A model generated the notes under the pieces. That model was given only the letters and a program-made list of their open reading frames with translations, did no database searches and was not told the origin of the DNA. Positions 15,170 through 28,900 of a stretch of 64,000 bases of DNA are shown piece by piece. This stretch comes from Dermatophagoides farinae (taxonomy: Eukaryota > Arthropoda > Arachnida > Sarcoptiformes > Pyroglyphidae). Positions within the stretch are counted from its first letter, which is position 1. Every line of letters begins with the position of its first letter. The position numbers and the translations under genes are program-made. Location: the NCBI RefSeq assembly GCF_024713945.1, contig NC_134683.1, forward strand, positions 1,912,501 through 1,976,500, written 5' to 3'.

Positions 15170-18100
15170 ATGCGTCTAATCTCTAGTACATCTTGATCCT
15201 TATCTCATCTTTAAAATCCTTGTTTTCTATATCGATATCATCAAAAACAATCGAATCGAATGAATGATAAAAATAAAAACAATTTGATTGTAAACATTAG
15301 ATTCGCCAAAAAAAAAATCTATTGCTGTGTTGTATTTATATACCAGAAAAAAAAACTCATAGCTTCTGGACACACACACACACGCACATGCACACCATCA
15401 GTCAATCACGTTTTTCATTATATTTGGTCAAATACAAAATAATGACGAAAGAATGATAATGATCATAACAAACATTGAACCCATTATCAACATCATCATC
15501 ATCATCATTATGAATGATAAACATTCGATAGAATCGTCGTCGATTTTTTTTGTTGTTGTTGTTGTTGTTGGTCAATTATAAATGGCTACTGTATGTGTGT
15601 GTATGTTTTGTTTTGATCAAAAATTTTGTTGTTGTTGTTGTTTTCATAGTCTGTAGGTCAACTCTTTTTTTTGATCACATTTATTGATTAGAAACGAATT
15701 TCGGAACAATAGTACAAAATATTCGATATTCAAAAAAAATGGACAATCAGTTTATTCGATTGATAATTTTCTTGATAAATTAATGGATTGTGATAACCAT
15801 ACACACACACACAAAAAGGTCATTTTTTTTGTTAGCTGGCTAACTTGAATCATGATTGAAAAAATAAAATCAAATAAATTGAAATCAACCATTGACAGTG
15901 GATTTACAATTTTGCAGCCATTTTGTTTTTTTTTTTTGTTTTGCTTGTTTTCAAATTCTAAAAAAAAAGTTTTTTTTTCAAGTGCAATTTTCTGGTTTTT
16001 TTGTGCAATTTCCAAATGTGGATAAATGAATGAAAAAAAAGAAACCGGTCCATGGTTGATGATGATGATGACAAGTATAGTCATGATGGTTATATCAATC
16101 AACCAAAAAAAAAAAGAAATTATCTTTCTCTCTTTTACAATCGATCAACCAATATTCGAATGTGAATGTGAATGTGTATGTTATATGTTCGTTGTTCAAA
16201 TTTTCATTATCAAGGCGTTTTTGTTTTTTTTTTTTTGGGTTTCCTTTCAATATCCGATGGTGATAATTTTGTATTTTTTTTTTTGCCATCGACGATGATG
16301 TTGATGTTGTTCATTTTAGTTATCATCAACATCATTAATTTGTTCACTTTTTCTTTTCCATAAATAGTATGCCATGAATTGATCATTGTGAATGTAAAAT
16401 GAAATTTAGCACTCTCATTTTAATGAAATGTGACAAATTCGGTCATCATTTCAACCACGAAAAAAATTCGATGGACATTGTTCAGCCATAGGCCAAGGTA
16501 TCCATTTGGTCCATTGTTGTTTTCATATCGATAACATTAAACATGGACCAGAAAAAAAAGAAGAAAACTGATCATAGTCAATGGAAGAACAACAAAATCA
16601 CAATCAAAACTGCGGAAATTTTTGTTTTTTTTTTGTTAATTGTTTTGCTCTCAATTTGTTGTCGTCGTCGTCGTCTTCCGGATGTTCATTATCCATTTTT
16701 TTTACCATCATTGAAATAATTGTCTTTGTTATGGCCACGTTTTGTTGTTTTTTTTTATTTTGATCATTAAACTTCTCTTTCTCTCTCTCTCGTACGACAA
16801 TGATGATTTGACATTATTTTTTTCATCCCCGATATTTGTATTGATGATCATGACCATTATTGAACAAGATATTCATTATCATCATCATCATAAATGTTGT
16901 TGGATAATGAAATTTTTTTTTTTTTTCGCTTCATGTAAAAAGGATTGAAATTCAAGTAATTTCTCATGTCAAATTTTTTTTTGTTCTCACTAAAATCGAT
17001 TATCAATCAATCAAAAATGAAAAATAAAAAAAAAATTATCTATGTATTGATATTGAATTGGCAGGTTGTTGTTGTTGTTGTTGTTGTTATCGATATTGCG
17101 GCAATATTACAAAAAAAAGACAACTCTATCATTATGTTTGACAATTTTTCCAATGAAAAATTAATTCCGACAATTCATAAACCACCTGTTATGCGTTTGT
17201 GTGTGTGTAAATTAAATTCAAGTAATAACCTCACAGTGTTAACACATGTGATGGTGATCACGTGAGAATGTGACCACGTTTTTTTGTTGTTGTTGTTGTT
17301 GTTGTGTAGCTAACTTTATTTATTCTTTTTTTTTCTTTGCATATTCGCTAAACAGGTTCAAATCATCATGGCGTGTCTACATTTGGCAAACAAACAAAAA
17401 ATCTATCATTGATGTAATCATCATCAATCTAAAGATCAATTTGTATTGACCGATTATAAACAAAAAAAACAACAATTGGAATCGTCGTATTCAATTTTTC
17501 GGTATGTTTTATTTCAGATTTTCTATATCCAATCAGTGAGATAATCGGTAAAATTATTATCATTCTATTATCAAAATATATCACATTTCACACACACACA
17601 GACATAATCTTCTTATGATGAATCTTTATTTATATTCATTTCTTTGAAAAATATTTAAAAACTCTTGTTGTTCTTGTTGTTGTGGTTTTTTTTTCATTCA
17701 CTGGTTTCATCATATGGTCATTCTTTAGGATTTTCTGGTCATCAAAAGATTTGTTTCATTTTTTTCTGGCTGGCTTATCTTTTTTTCCACTTGGAATATT
17801 TATCCGAATATATAATAATAATAATAATAAAAAGTCGTAAATAAGTCAAAGACAAACATTTAATATACTATGATAACAAGAGAGTGGTGAGTTAGTGGAT
17901 AAAAATTGGAAATTTTTTTTTTATTTCTCTATTTCATTTACCATTTCAAGTGATGATTATGATCATCACATGAGCATCGTTTTTTTTGGTTTTGGTTTTG
18001 ACCATTTTTTTCAGTTTCAATTTTTTTTCTTATATTTTGTCAAAGCAACAACAACAAATGTAATAGATGTGTTATGACAGGATAAAATAGTGGACAGTAT

Positions 18101-18797
18101 AATAATCTGAATGTAATCATTTCTCTCTTTTTATGTGACAAGTATTTTTTTTTTTTTTTTTTGCTGTAAATAAATAGATAAATAAACAACACATGAATGT
18201 ATAAGAGAATTGAATTATTTTCATGTGAAATGATTTGGATTTGTCGGTGGTAAAATTAGGATCACGATGATGAAAATGATGTTTTATTATTTAGCAAGTA
18301 TTACATTTACCACCACCAAAAGAAAACGAAAATTGTGTGATTTTAGATTTAGGTAGTTCTAGTTGTAGATTTTTTGTCCGCTATCATCATCATCATCATC
18401 ATCATTTTTTTGATGATGAAAGCGAATCCGAAAAAAACTTTCGTTATCATATAAGATACACATGTCACTTTTGGTTTATTTGAAAAATTTTGACACTTGT
18501 TTTGTATATTTAACTCTCGGTGTCAATCTTTTTTTTTTTTTTTTTTTTGGATATTTGCACCAGTATTTATTTGTTCCGATTGACACCGATCAAATAAACA
18601 AAGAAATAGACAAAAGTCGAGTTTGTTTTTTTTTTGGTGGCGGTTTTTGTGACACCACCACTTGTTGTTGATGACATATACACAGTGTGTATTACACACA
18701 CATGATGAAAACTTTAGGCTTTTAAATTGAATGATGATGATGATGATGATGAATAAAATTTTCATTTTATCCTGATATTTGATTGAGATTATCGATA

Positions 18798-18798
<1 letters not shown>

Positions 18799-18829
<31 letters not shown>
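18799..18829. repeat. (TG)n microsatellite
   Basis: Uninterrupted TG repeat, 31 bases. Confidence 0.95.
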
Positions 18830-18831
<2 letters not shown>

Positions 18832-21015
18832 GTCCGATTTATTTGAACATGGAAATAATTTTTCGTTGGCAAACTTATCAGTCATATGTATTTTTGTTTT
18901 TTTTTTAATTTTTCATTTGCATCATTGGTTGGTCAACAGGGAAAAAAAAAATTTTTTTTTCCTCATTTGTCCGGTGAGGTTTTTTTTTCTATCTTGTCCC
19001 GTTTGTTTGTCCAGTTTCATTTAAAATAACCAGACCGAACCCATTTTTTTTTTTTTTTTTTTTGTTGTTGTTGTCTATTGAAAAATAATAATAATGATAT
19101 GAGACAACAAACAGACAGACAGACAAACAAAATGTGTTTTTGGTTCTGTTTTTTCCAGTAAAACAAAAAAAAAAGAAAAAGTAAACATGCATAATGATAA
19201 CATCAAAATCATTTGCATAAATTTTTTTCTCTCTCTCTTTCGTTCTTAATACTTTCTTTTAAGCTGAAATTCGATCATGTTGGTGTTTGTGGTTTTGTTT
19301 CGTATCCACAGATGAATAAAAAAAAACGTTTTTCTCGAACATTTTCGTTTGTTGTTTGTTTGTTTTTTGAATATTTAGATCTCAATCTTGATGTTTAATA
19401 ATCAGATTTTTTTTTCTTCTTCAAATATATGGATCACCTGATATTTGTATATATCGTCATTATTTATTTTATTACATAATGATGATGATGATTATCATTA
19501 ATGATGGTTGATGATGAATGGATGGTTGGATGGATCGCCTACTCCTACTTTCACCAAAAAAAACCGATGGAGATTTTTTTTTGTTTCTTGTTGATTATTT
19601 ATCTGGCTTGCTACTTGGATTTCAAATTGTTTTTCACTGTTGTTGTTGTTGTTGTTGTGGTGGTGGTGGTGGTTTTTTTCCCGTTTTACAGCTTTCAAAT
19701 GACGTAAATAGTGGTTGAATGATAATTAGATTGAAATTATCTAATCACTTTGAATACTGAATATTGGTTAGTTTTGGACATATTTGAAAAATTTTTTGTT
19801 GTTGTTTTTGTTGCTGGTATTTTAATCAAATCCGGAAGTTTTATGGTGGTAGTAGAAAAAAGTTGGATACCCTCTAGAGATATTTATCAAGTGATTGAAG
19901 AAAAACAAGGAAATGCATCCAGTGTCATTAACATTAGGAATTTTTTTTTGTTTTTTTGTTTTTATAATTACGATTCAATCATCAATATGAATTTTTTCTG
20001 TCCTGTTTATCATTGTCATTGGTGGTTGAGAAATTTTTTTCCATTTTAACAAATGAAAAACAAATGCTTTTTTTTCCCCAGTAAAATATTTCACTATCTT
20101 GAGTTCATCATCTGGATGGTCAATCTCTGCTGTTTGTGTCTGTGTCTGTGTCTGTTGTATATGTACAATATGGCAGATTTAACTTGTTGTTGTTGTTGTT
20201 CACAACATGATGATGATCAACAGATCATTCCGTTTGTTGAACGACGACGACGACGAGGCCAAAGACATATATATGATGGCAATGATCTCAATTTGAAAAA
20301 TGTAAAGATTTTCTGTTTTTTTCAATATATATAAAAATGTGATTATCTTACCACTTTTTCACGCGTGACTATTCTATTCCTGCTGCTGCTGCTGCTGGTT
20401 CTGTTGCTATCTTTGAACATTTCTTTTTAAATATTCATCATTGTCATTTCATTTCAAACACATTATTTCTAATGACGATGACAATGATATTTGATAATGA
20501 TGATGAATTGAATTTTACAGTTTTTTTTTGTTTGTTTGTTTGTAATGTTGTCTGATTAAACTGAATGATGATGATGATGATAAAAATCATTCATTAATTA
20601 CAAAATTCACATTACAAGTATAAAAAATTGATAAAAACCTGTCATCATCATCATCATCATTGAAATAATACCAGATTCTCCATTGTATAATAGCTGGACT
20701 AAATTTGATTTCGTCAAAATTTTTTTTTTTTGCTTTGATACATTGTTGTTTTGTTTTTTTTTGTTTTTTTTTTTTTTTTGCTGAATATGAATATCTAATG
20801 AGATCTGTGTTTTTTTTTATACTAATTGTTCACTTAATCTCCTTAAAATCTCCAAAGAATAATTATTATATTATCATCGTCATTCTTTTTTTTCCATTCA
20901 CCAAAATGGTTGTCATGTCAGATGTTGTTTGTCTAAATTTGGTCATAATGTCAATTTTTTGAATTTCACTCGTCATTTTTATATATGATGATGATGATGA
21001 TGACATTTGTTTTAG

Positions 21016-21130
21016 GTGGGATTTAAATTATCATCAACAACAGCATATAAAAAGTGGCCATATGCAAATTTCCATAACGGTCATTTAGTTACTACTGCAC
21101 CAATATTGTTTGGGCGACCTTTGAATTTAT
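21016..21130 (+). promoter_or_regulatory. Repeat-poor island with TATA-like and octamer-like elements
   Basis: A TATA-like TATAAAAAG lies at 21046-21054 and an octamer ATGCAAAT at 21062-21069, inside about 115 bases free of the surrounding microsatellites. The stretch follows TTTTAG and stays open for 47 codons from 21016, so a small exon is an alternative reading. Promoter use is inference only. Confidence 0.2.
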
Positions 21131-21215
21131 ATTATATTATATATAAACATATAAAATGATGAAAATGGCTACAGAAATAGAGATTTGTTTGAAATAATCT
21201 CCAAAAAAGAGTGGT

Positions 21216-21218
<3 letters not shown>

Positions 21219-21259
<41 letters not shown>
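21219..21259. repeat. (GT)n microsatellite, longest dinucleotide repeat seen
   Basis: Uninterrupted GT repeat, 41 bases; alternating purine-pyrimidine sequence able to adopt Z-DNA. Confidence 0.95.
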
Positions 21260-21261
<2 letters not shown>

Positions 21262-24219
21262 TGGATTATTGGAAAAATTATGAATGAAAACAGAAACCAC
21301 ACGATTAACGAAATAGAACAAAAAAAAATAAATATCAGAAATCTTAACAACGATGACCGAACAGCAAGAACAACAACAACAAAAAACGAGTCATTGAAAT
21401 TCCATAATGATCGTGATTTTATACTTGGACCATATATTCGAATTTGATGGTTTAGTTTTTTTTTCTTAAAAAAAAAAAAAAAATTTTAGCCATGTTTTCA
21501 CACACAAACACACACACACACATGTTACAAACACACACATGTGTTTGTGTATCATTCATGTTTTGGTCATGAAGTTCACTGGACTCATTTATTCAATCGG
21601 GGTTTTTTGTTTTTGTTTTTTGGTTTTGTCGAATGTTTCATTGAAATTCAATTACAGCATGTGTGTGTGTGTGTGTGTGTTTAGAAAGCTTCAGAAGACA
21701 ACAGCAAAAAAAAAAATTACTTTCACACAAATTCAATGATAATTCTAAATATAGAATCCTTGTGATGGCGATGATGATGATGGTGGTGTTGGTGGTGATT
21801 CCATCATCATAATCTTCATTCGGAACTGCATTCAATCGGCATTTGTTCTTTTTTTTTACTACGATTTACTTTTTTTTTCTTGTAAACATCAACAACAACT
21901 ACAATGACTTTTCATATTTATTTATTTATTTATAACGAAAGCAAAGATAACAAAAAAAAACAAAACAAAATGAACGAATAAATTTTCCTTTTTGTTTCAC
22001 TTTTCACTTTGCACTTTGATTTACATCCTAAGATCATTTAAGAAGATGATGATGATGATGATATTGAATTTATGTGTGATCCGATTTCGTTTGATTTTAA
22101 TCTTTTTTTTTCTCTTATTCATTGTCAAAATTTATTGATTTTATTGTCAAACATGAAACACAATTGATTGAATGAATGAATGAATGTGTAAAAATAAAAT
22201 ATAAAAAAAAGAGTGACAGTGAGTTTGTTTTCAAATATTTCAAATGAAATCATCATCATCATCATCATCGACAAGATTTTTCACAAGTTTTTTTTGTGAA
22301 AATCCATAAACACGTTCCATTATAAAACATTTACGTTCCACACACACACACACCATACAGTGTTATTGAATAAGTAGAAAAAAGGGGTCAATAATGCGTT
22401 TTCGTTTTTTTTTATAATTGGTGGAATACGCCATTTGATCATGAATTGTTGGCACAACATAACCATCATATCATCATCATGTCGTTTTTTTTTGTTGTTG
22501 TTTATTACGTAAGTTTATTTATGTAAATTTCGTTTTCGTTTTTTTTTCGTTCGTTCGTTTGTTCATAAATTCACTTTGATTATTATCAAACAAAAAAAAA
22601 AAGAAAAAGAAAAATAACTAGACGAAAAAACAACAACAAAAATATCGAATCTAAACTTTTGATGAAAAAAAAATTTTTATCGATTGATCGATGTGAATTT
22701 TGTGTTTCTAGTGTTTTTTTTTCGTTTTTTTTGTTTGTCAAGTGTCTTTCAGTGTTTTGTTCCATTGTCATCATCATCATCGGTCGATAACTTGTTAATT
22801 CATTGGCGAACACGATTGTGACCCACACACACACACACACACTTGTGCACAAGGTGCCAGGTGTTCCAACACGTTCCAACAACAACAACAACAAAAAACA
22901 CACATAATTCTTATTGTTATTGAAAATAGTTTTCTGTGGTTTTTTTCTCTCGACACCACTATTGTTATTTGATGATGATAAAATAATGACGACGATGATG
23001 ATGATGATGATGATGATAACGATGAAAATGGAGAAGAAGCAGATAAGAAAAAACAAAAAACAAAATAATTGTTTTGTCGATTGGTGGTGGTGGTGGTGAT
23101 CAACCTATTTTGAATTCAGATTTATAACGCAAAACTTAAAACGTTAGAAAATTCAAATAATTAATCTGATTCTCAATCAAATATTGGCATTGTGGTCAAT
23201 AATATATACACAACACGTTGATCCCAGTGGTTGCGTGTCCTGTGTGTATTATTTCATATTATTATTGTACACACGATTTATTGACAATTGATAATGATGA
23301 TGATAATTAAGAGAAAAAAAATGAAATCCAAATTTTTTTTTTTTTTGAAAAATCTGCCATTTTTTCAAGGTGTTATCATCGAAAACAAAACATTATTCGA
23401 TCATTGATCGTTCGATATGTATATCGAGAGAAAGATAGAGAGGAAAACGAAAATCAAACGCCTCGTTGAATTTCCTTCGTTTCATTTTTTTTTCTTTTTT
23501 TATTTATTAATCATCATTCCCATAAATAAACATCAAATCTTGATGATCTTTTTTGTTTTGTTTTGTTTTGTTCTTGTTGTTTTTTTTTTTTTTGAATCAA
23601 ATTGATCGAATTGGCCTACGTTCGATTCGTTTGTCATCGAATCCATCGATCGATCAATCAATCAATCAAACCGATTGATCCATTTGTGTTGTTGTTGCTG
23701 TTGTTGCATTTTGGGGATGTTGTTCTGTCGTTCAAATGAGAGCACCACATGTTGAGTATTTTGCTTTGTTTCAATGTTTTTAGAATTCAAAAAAAAAAAT
23801 TTTTGAAAACATTTGTTTTCTGTATGGAATTTTTTTTCAAAAAAAAGTGAAAATGTTGGACATTCAGATAGACAGATTGTTCGATTCATTCATCCATCCA
23901 TCCATCCATCCATCAGCAGCAACAAGCGAAAAATCAACAAGCTTTCAACAGCAGCAGCATCAGCAGCAACAACAAAAAGCTTTCAACATTATCCATTTGC
24001 AAATTGATGGAACAGCAACCATTAAGATTTTTTTTGTTTGCTTTGTTTTGAATTTTAAATATATATAAAAAAAACACATTAATGGTGTTGGATTTTTGTT
24101 TTAATTTCTATTCACTGTGTACATCCGTTATGGTTCCATTTTTATCATCATCATCATCATCATCATTTAAACACAACATCGATGTTGTACAGAGTGGTGG
24201 TGTTCGTGTGTTTCAAATG

Positions 24220-24245
24220 TTTTTTTTTTTTTTTTTTTTTTTTTT
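24220..24245. repeat. T26 homopolymer
   Basis: Uninterrupted run of 26 T. Confidence 0.95.
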
Positions 24246-24689
24246 GTTCAAAAATTTTTCATTTAATTTATAATTTTTTTCTAATTTTGGTTTGTTTTTC
24301 CATTTTTTTTTCATAGTTTTCTTCTGTCTCCGGTAATCATCAACGTTTTTTTTCTCTCTTCTGGATCAACAATTTCCGCCGTTTGTAAGTTGTCACCACC
24401 ATTTTAAATCGGATGAATATTTTTTGTGTCCAACTACAACAAGAAGAAGAAGAAGAATGATGAATAAATAATTACCATTAACCGGAAGAATAATTGAAAG
24501 AATTGTCGTTATTACTGCATTTATGAACACACGCTATTATTGAAGATTTAGTGTTTTAATCAAATTTTTTTTTACATCATCCAAGTGTTGATTTATTTTC
24601 TGCTAATTTTTTTTTTTTTGCAAAAAAATAGCCAGAAAAAAATATAATCATCAAATACCGCCAGTTTTTTTTTTTTTGGTTTTCCGGTT

Positions 24690-24692
<3 letters not shown>

Positions 24693-24720
<28 letters not shown>
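24693..24720. repeat. (GT)n microsatellite
   Basis: Uninterrupted GT repeat, 28 bases. Confidence 0.95.
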
Positions 24721-24723
<3 letters not shown>

Positions 24724-25290
24724 GTGGGTTGGTTATATCGTCATTTATTTTAAATGAAAAAAAAATTTTTTCCGTATATTCCGGATAATTTATCCATTTT
24801 TTCAACAACAACAACAACAACCACAACATCAACAACGACATCAGCAATAACAACAACAACAAAAGAACGGGATATTTTCCTGTATAGGTGTTTTTCCATA
24901 TCTTCGTGATGATCATCATCATTATTATCATTTAATTTATAATTGATGCACCTTTTTAATCTTGTTGTCGTCAAACTAATTATCATCATCATCATCATCA
25001 CCACCACTACTACTACTATTACTATTACTAATACCACAGACAAATTATAACCACAAACACCACAATACCTCTACCACAATTAACATCATTGTATATTCTA
25101 TCAAGAAGATAAAAACAAAAAAAAAATTTTTTCGTCTGTCATCGGTCTAAAAAAACGGAAATTTTTTTTTCTCGTTTTTCTCCCGTCAAAGAGAAAGAAC
25201 GAAAAAAAAGAAAGAAAAAATCCCGTTAAGTTAAAATCCGAATAAAAGTCAACGACAAACAACAACAACAATAATCGTCATCAAGATTCA

Positions 25291-25774
25291 TTCGTTCAGT
25301 AGATTAACATCATCATCATCATCATCAACAAACACGAGACAACGGAAGATGAAATTTTAACTTTTTCGATTCTATTGAAAGAAAAAAGAAATTCTGTTGT
25401 TTTCTGATCTTTGATTCATCATCATCATCATCATCATGATCTTATTATGAATAAAATTCATTGTAGTCGTTGTTGTCATTTACGAAAATTCAGATTGCAA
25501 TCACTGCCATCATCATCATCATCATCATCATCATGAATCATATTTGATATCTTTTTTCTTTTAAAATAATTTGTGTTTCCGAATTCAACACGCACAGATC
25601 ATCATCATTCCCATTTTTTTTTTAACACTTCATCAATGATCGATTACCATTATAAAATTACGGCCAAATCATAATTCATTTTACCAGTATTTATTAATTG
25701 TATTTATTATCGACGAAAATCGATTTTTGTTTCCATTTTACATATTTATTTCGAATCAACCAATCCTCATAATC
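25291..25774 (+). promoter_or_regulatory. Probable 5' untranslated / promoter-proximal region of the KASH gene
   Basis: The coding start at 25775 is the first ATG after an in-frame TGA at 25637. Upstream, TCAGTA at 25296-25301 matches the arthropod initiator core (TCAGT). A pyrimidine-rich stretch ending in CAG at 25687 could be an acceptor for an upstream untranslated exon. Which arrangement is used is undetermined. Confidence 0.25.
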
Positions 25775-25915
25775 ATGAAGACAATCATTGCATCACCATT
25801 ATCATCGACAATGATGAAACAACAGCAACAACAACAATCACCATCATCATCATCGTTTGTCAATGATGATTATGAATATCTGATGAAAGATATGGATCTG
25901 ATAACCACATGTCAG
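25775..25915 (+). CDS. KASH gene exon 1
   Basis: It encodes residues 1-47, from the first ATG after an in-frame TGA at 25637 to CAG followed by the donor GTATTT (phase 0). It includes a Gln run and a Ser run written in CAA/CAG and TCA codons, then DDYEYLMKDMDLITTCQ. Confidence 0.6.
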
Positions 25916-28900
25916 GTATTTATGATAAATTTCTGTTTGTATAATTGTTATTTACATTTTTGTCATTTTTTTTAAATAGGAAGCATTAGAGGAAAACAGT
26001 TATAATCATCATCATCATCATCATCAGATATCTAGTTCATCAACACTAGATTATCAACAATCAGAGCTTTCTTCATCATCATCATCATCATCGTGTTTGA
26101 AATTAAATTCATTAACAAATTGCCAACAACAACAATTACATTTACAAATGTCTGCCAATAATAATCATTGTGATCATCATATACAACAACAACAACAACA
26201 ACAATCGAATGATTTTACTTCAATGCGTTCACCATCATCAGCTGCAAGTAGTGGTCTTGGTCTTTCGCTTGAAGAAGATTTTTCGCTAAAATATTGCCAA
26301 TCAGTAATTAATTGAATTGTTTTTGTTTTGTGTTACAATCTAAATTTTGTTTTCTGTTTTTCTTTTCGAATCTATAGGATGAAGAATTTTCATCATTAAA
26401 TTCAAACACAACGAATAATAATGAATCAATGACGATTAATACAACAACAAGTCCAACATCGTATACTGCCAAAGCATTAGTAGCCGAATTTATTGAATGG
26501 CTTGATTATATTGAAAATCAATTGGATTCAGTTTGTTATTGTGCCAAAATTGCTCATGATGCCAATGAATCTGATGATGATGATGATGATGAAAGTGATG
26601 ATGATTTTGATGAATCTGATCATGAAAATGATAATTATCAAAAAACACATGGTGATATTTTGAATAATAATAATAATAATAATGTCCAAATTGATTTGGA
26701 TCGTACATTGATAGTCAATTCAGATGATTCTATTGATCATCATCATCATCATCGATTATTATCTAATGATAAATCACAAAGTGATAAAACCTGTTGCACG
26801 CAACAACAACAACAACAACAAGTTATCATCGATGAAGATCTAGTTGATGATGATGAAGCTGAAGAATTAATGATGTCAATGAAACCGATATCGACCACTA
26901 TACATTCAATGGCCGATCAAGTGATCAATAACAATAGTCAGAAACAGCCAAATGGGGATCATCATCATCATGAATCACTAGATTCAAGTAAAATAAAAAT
27001 AATTGATGAGCCATCGATAACAATTACATCAACATCATCATTTCAAATGTCAATGTCTAAAACGAATTTATGTTTGCTACCGGAAACGATCGGTGCCGAT
27101 TGGAGTGTCATTTTGGCTCGTCATGAAGTAGGTGTCAAAAATAAAAATAAATGAAACTTTTTATTTTCAATTGAATATGCAAGCAATAATATTCGTTCCA
27201 AAAGGTTTTTTTGGGTCGCAAAAAAGTTGATAATGTTTGTTATGACTGAATTTCGGTGATAATTAGGAAAAAAAATTCTTTGCCTTGTTTTATGTCTTGC
27301 TCTATTTTTTCTTGGTTTTTTTTTTTGATGATAATGACATTTCATTCAGAGCAATTAAAAGTTTTCAACAACAAAAAATCAGCGGATGCTTGAAAGATTC
27401 ATCATTAGAAAACAATTAGTGATCATTGTTTTTAAATTGTGTTGATCTCTATTTTTAGTTGCAATAATTTATTCTAGTTTTTTTTCTGCATTCAATAATT
27501 GCAATTCAACGCCCCCACCACATTCCATTAATTTTTAACCATTATTACAGTATTTTAAAAGTTGATTTTCCTTATTTGTTTCATCTAGCCATATCAATTC
27601 TTGTTCATTTTTTCCGATTATTATCATCATGATTCGTAAAAGAATAGAATAGAATTCCAAAGAATCGTGCCAAATTCCATGATCTCATTAATTGTTGTTG
27701 TTGTTGTTGATGGATGAAAATAAGAAAAAAAATAGATCAATGTTCTCAATTTTTTTTTTATTTGTCATTGATTTTGGCCCATTTACATTGTTATCATCAT
27801 AATAAATATCCATAAATTTTTTTTTGATACTACACTCGCCATCTAGTGTCAGCATAATGTTCTATTGGTTTATTTCTACATTTATAGATGGCGCTAGTCA
27901 TTTATATTTCATGATTTTAATAGTTGAGATATTTTTCATCGTTAGAAAATGTTTTTGAATTTTTTTTTGTCAACATCAAAATCGAAATTGATCATATTAT
28001 CATGTGACAATTTTCAACTATTGAATTGGTTAAGTGTTATTTCCGTCTATACCCACCTGTTGATTGATGTTTTATTTCATCATTAATGAATGTATCAAAA
28101 AAAAAAAAAAAAAACTACAAATGTGTTGAAGACAGAAAAAAAAACTGTCTAAAATACAATTGTCTAGCTCATTTTGCACAACCAAATGATGATGATTTTG
28201 AGACAAGGTCGAAAATTTTTTTCTCTTCACTTCAATAGAATTAATCATCATCATTGTTTTTAATCGTGTCGTTTTTTTTTCTCATTCAATTTTTTTTTCT
28301 TCAAAAAAAAAGTCTATTTCTATGAGTGGTATGTGTGTGTGTGTATCCAATCATAATCGAAAAAAAAACGAATGGAACACTGATAATGATGATGATGAAC
28401 ATTTAATATATTCTCGAATTGAAACGAAAACTTGTTTACCTTGAATTTTTTTTTTTTTTATTCACATATAAATTTTGCATTCGATTTATCATAATAATAA
28501 CAATAATAATGTCTATATGAAAAAAAAACCAGACAAACACTTTACACACACACACACACACAGTAGCCATTTTATAAATGTTGAAACAAAATCGTTACAT
28601 ATGCCAAAATTAATGAAGAAAGAGATGTAAAGATATACATTCATGATTTAGTTCCAATAAAAATTCAAAATCAATCAATCAATCTATTGAAGAATAATAA
28701 ATTCAATCGAGTATTAATCAAGTTTTTGATTTCAAGCTTTTAAGCCATTATTAATCGGGGGAAAAAAATTTTCAATTATGCAACTTTGAATGGAATTCTG
28801 TATGTGTGTGTGTGTGTAGACTGTGAAGAGTTAAAAAAAACCAAATTGCATGAAATGATTAACATTATAATCATAAAAAAAGTATATAACATCCAATTAC

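Larger units (their letters stand above)
9001..21000. other. Microsatellite-rich non-coding DNA
   Basis: This is the same texture as the first 9 kb: dense trinucleotide and CA/GT repeats and long T runs, with no recognisable protein or RNA gene. One repeat-poor stretch near 13490-13705 stays open for over 200 bases and is listed as a finding. Candidate E-box hexamers (CACGTG, for example near 17270) occur but cannot be assigned to a gene. Confidence 0.6.
21001..25290. other. Non-coding DNA upstream of the KASH gene, with one repeat-poor island
   Basis: It is mostly microsatellite and T-run DNA. A repeat-poor island at about 21016-21160 holds a TATA-like element and an octamer-like element. 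A strong unassigned splice donor (GTAAGT) lies at 24385. These could belong to upstream untranslated exons of the plus-strand KASH gene whose coding start is at 25775, but no acceptor-donor pair can be fixed from sequence alone. Confidence 0.4.

Noticed and set aside
19750-20049. A 99-codon plus-strand frame with a partly mixed sequence
   Set aside because: The middle looks protein-like, but it is flanked by Phe/Val runs from T and GTT repeats and has no recognisable motif or splice partner.
22586-23056. A 156-codon minus-strand open frame
   Set aside because: Most of it is Ile, Val, Ser, Leu and Phe runs translated from ATG, CA and T repeats; there is no domain, start context or partner exon.
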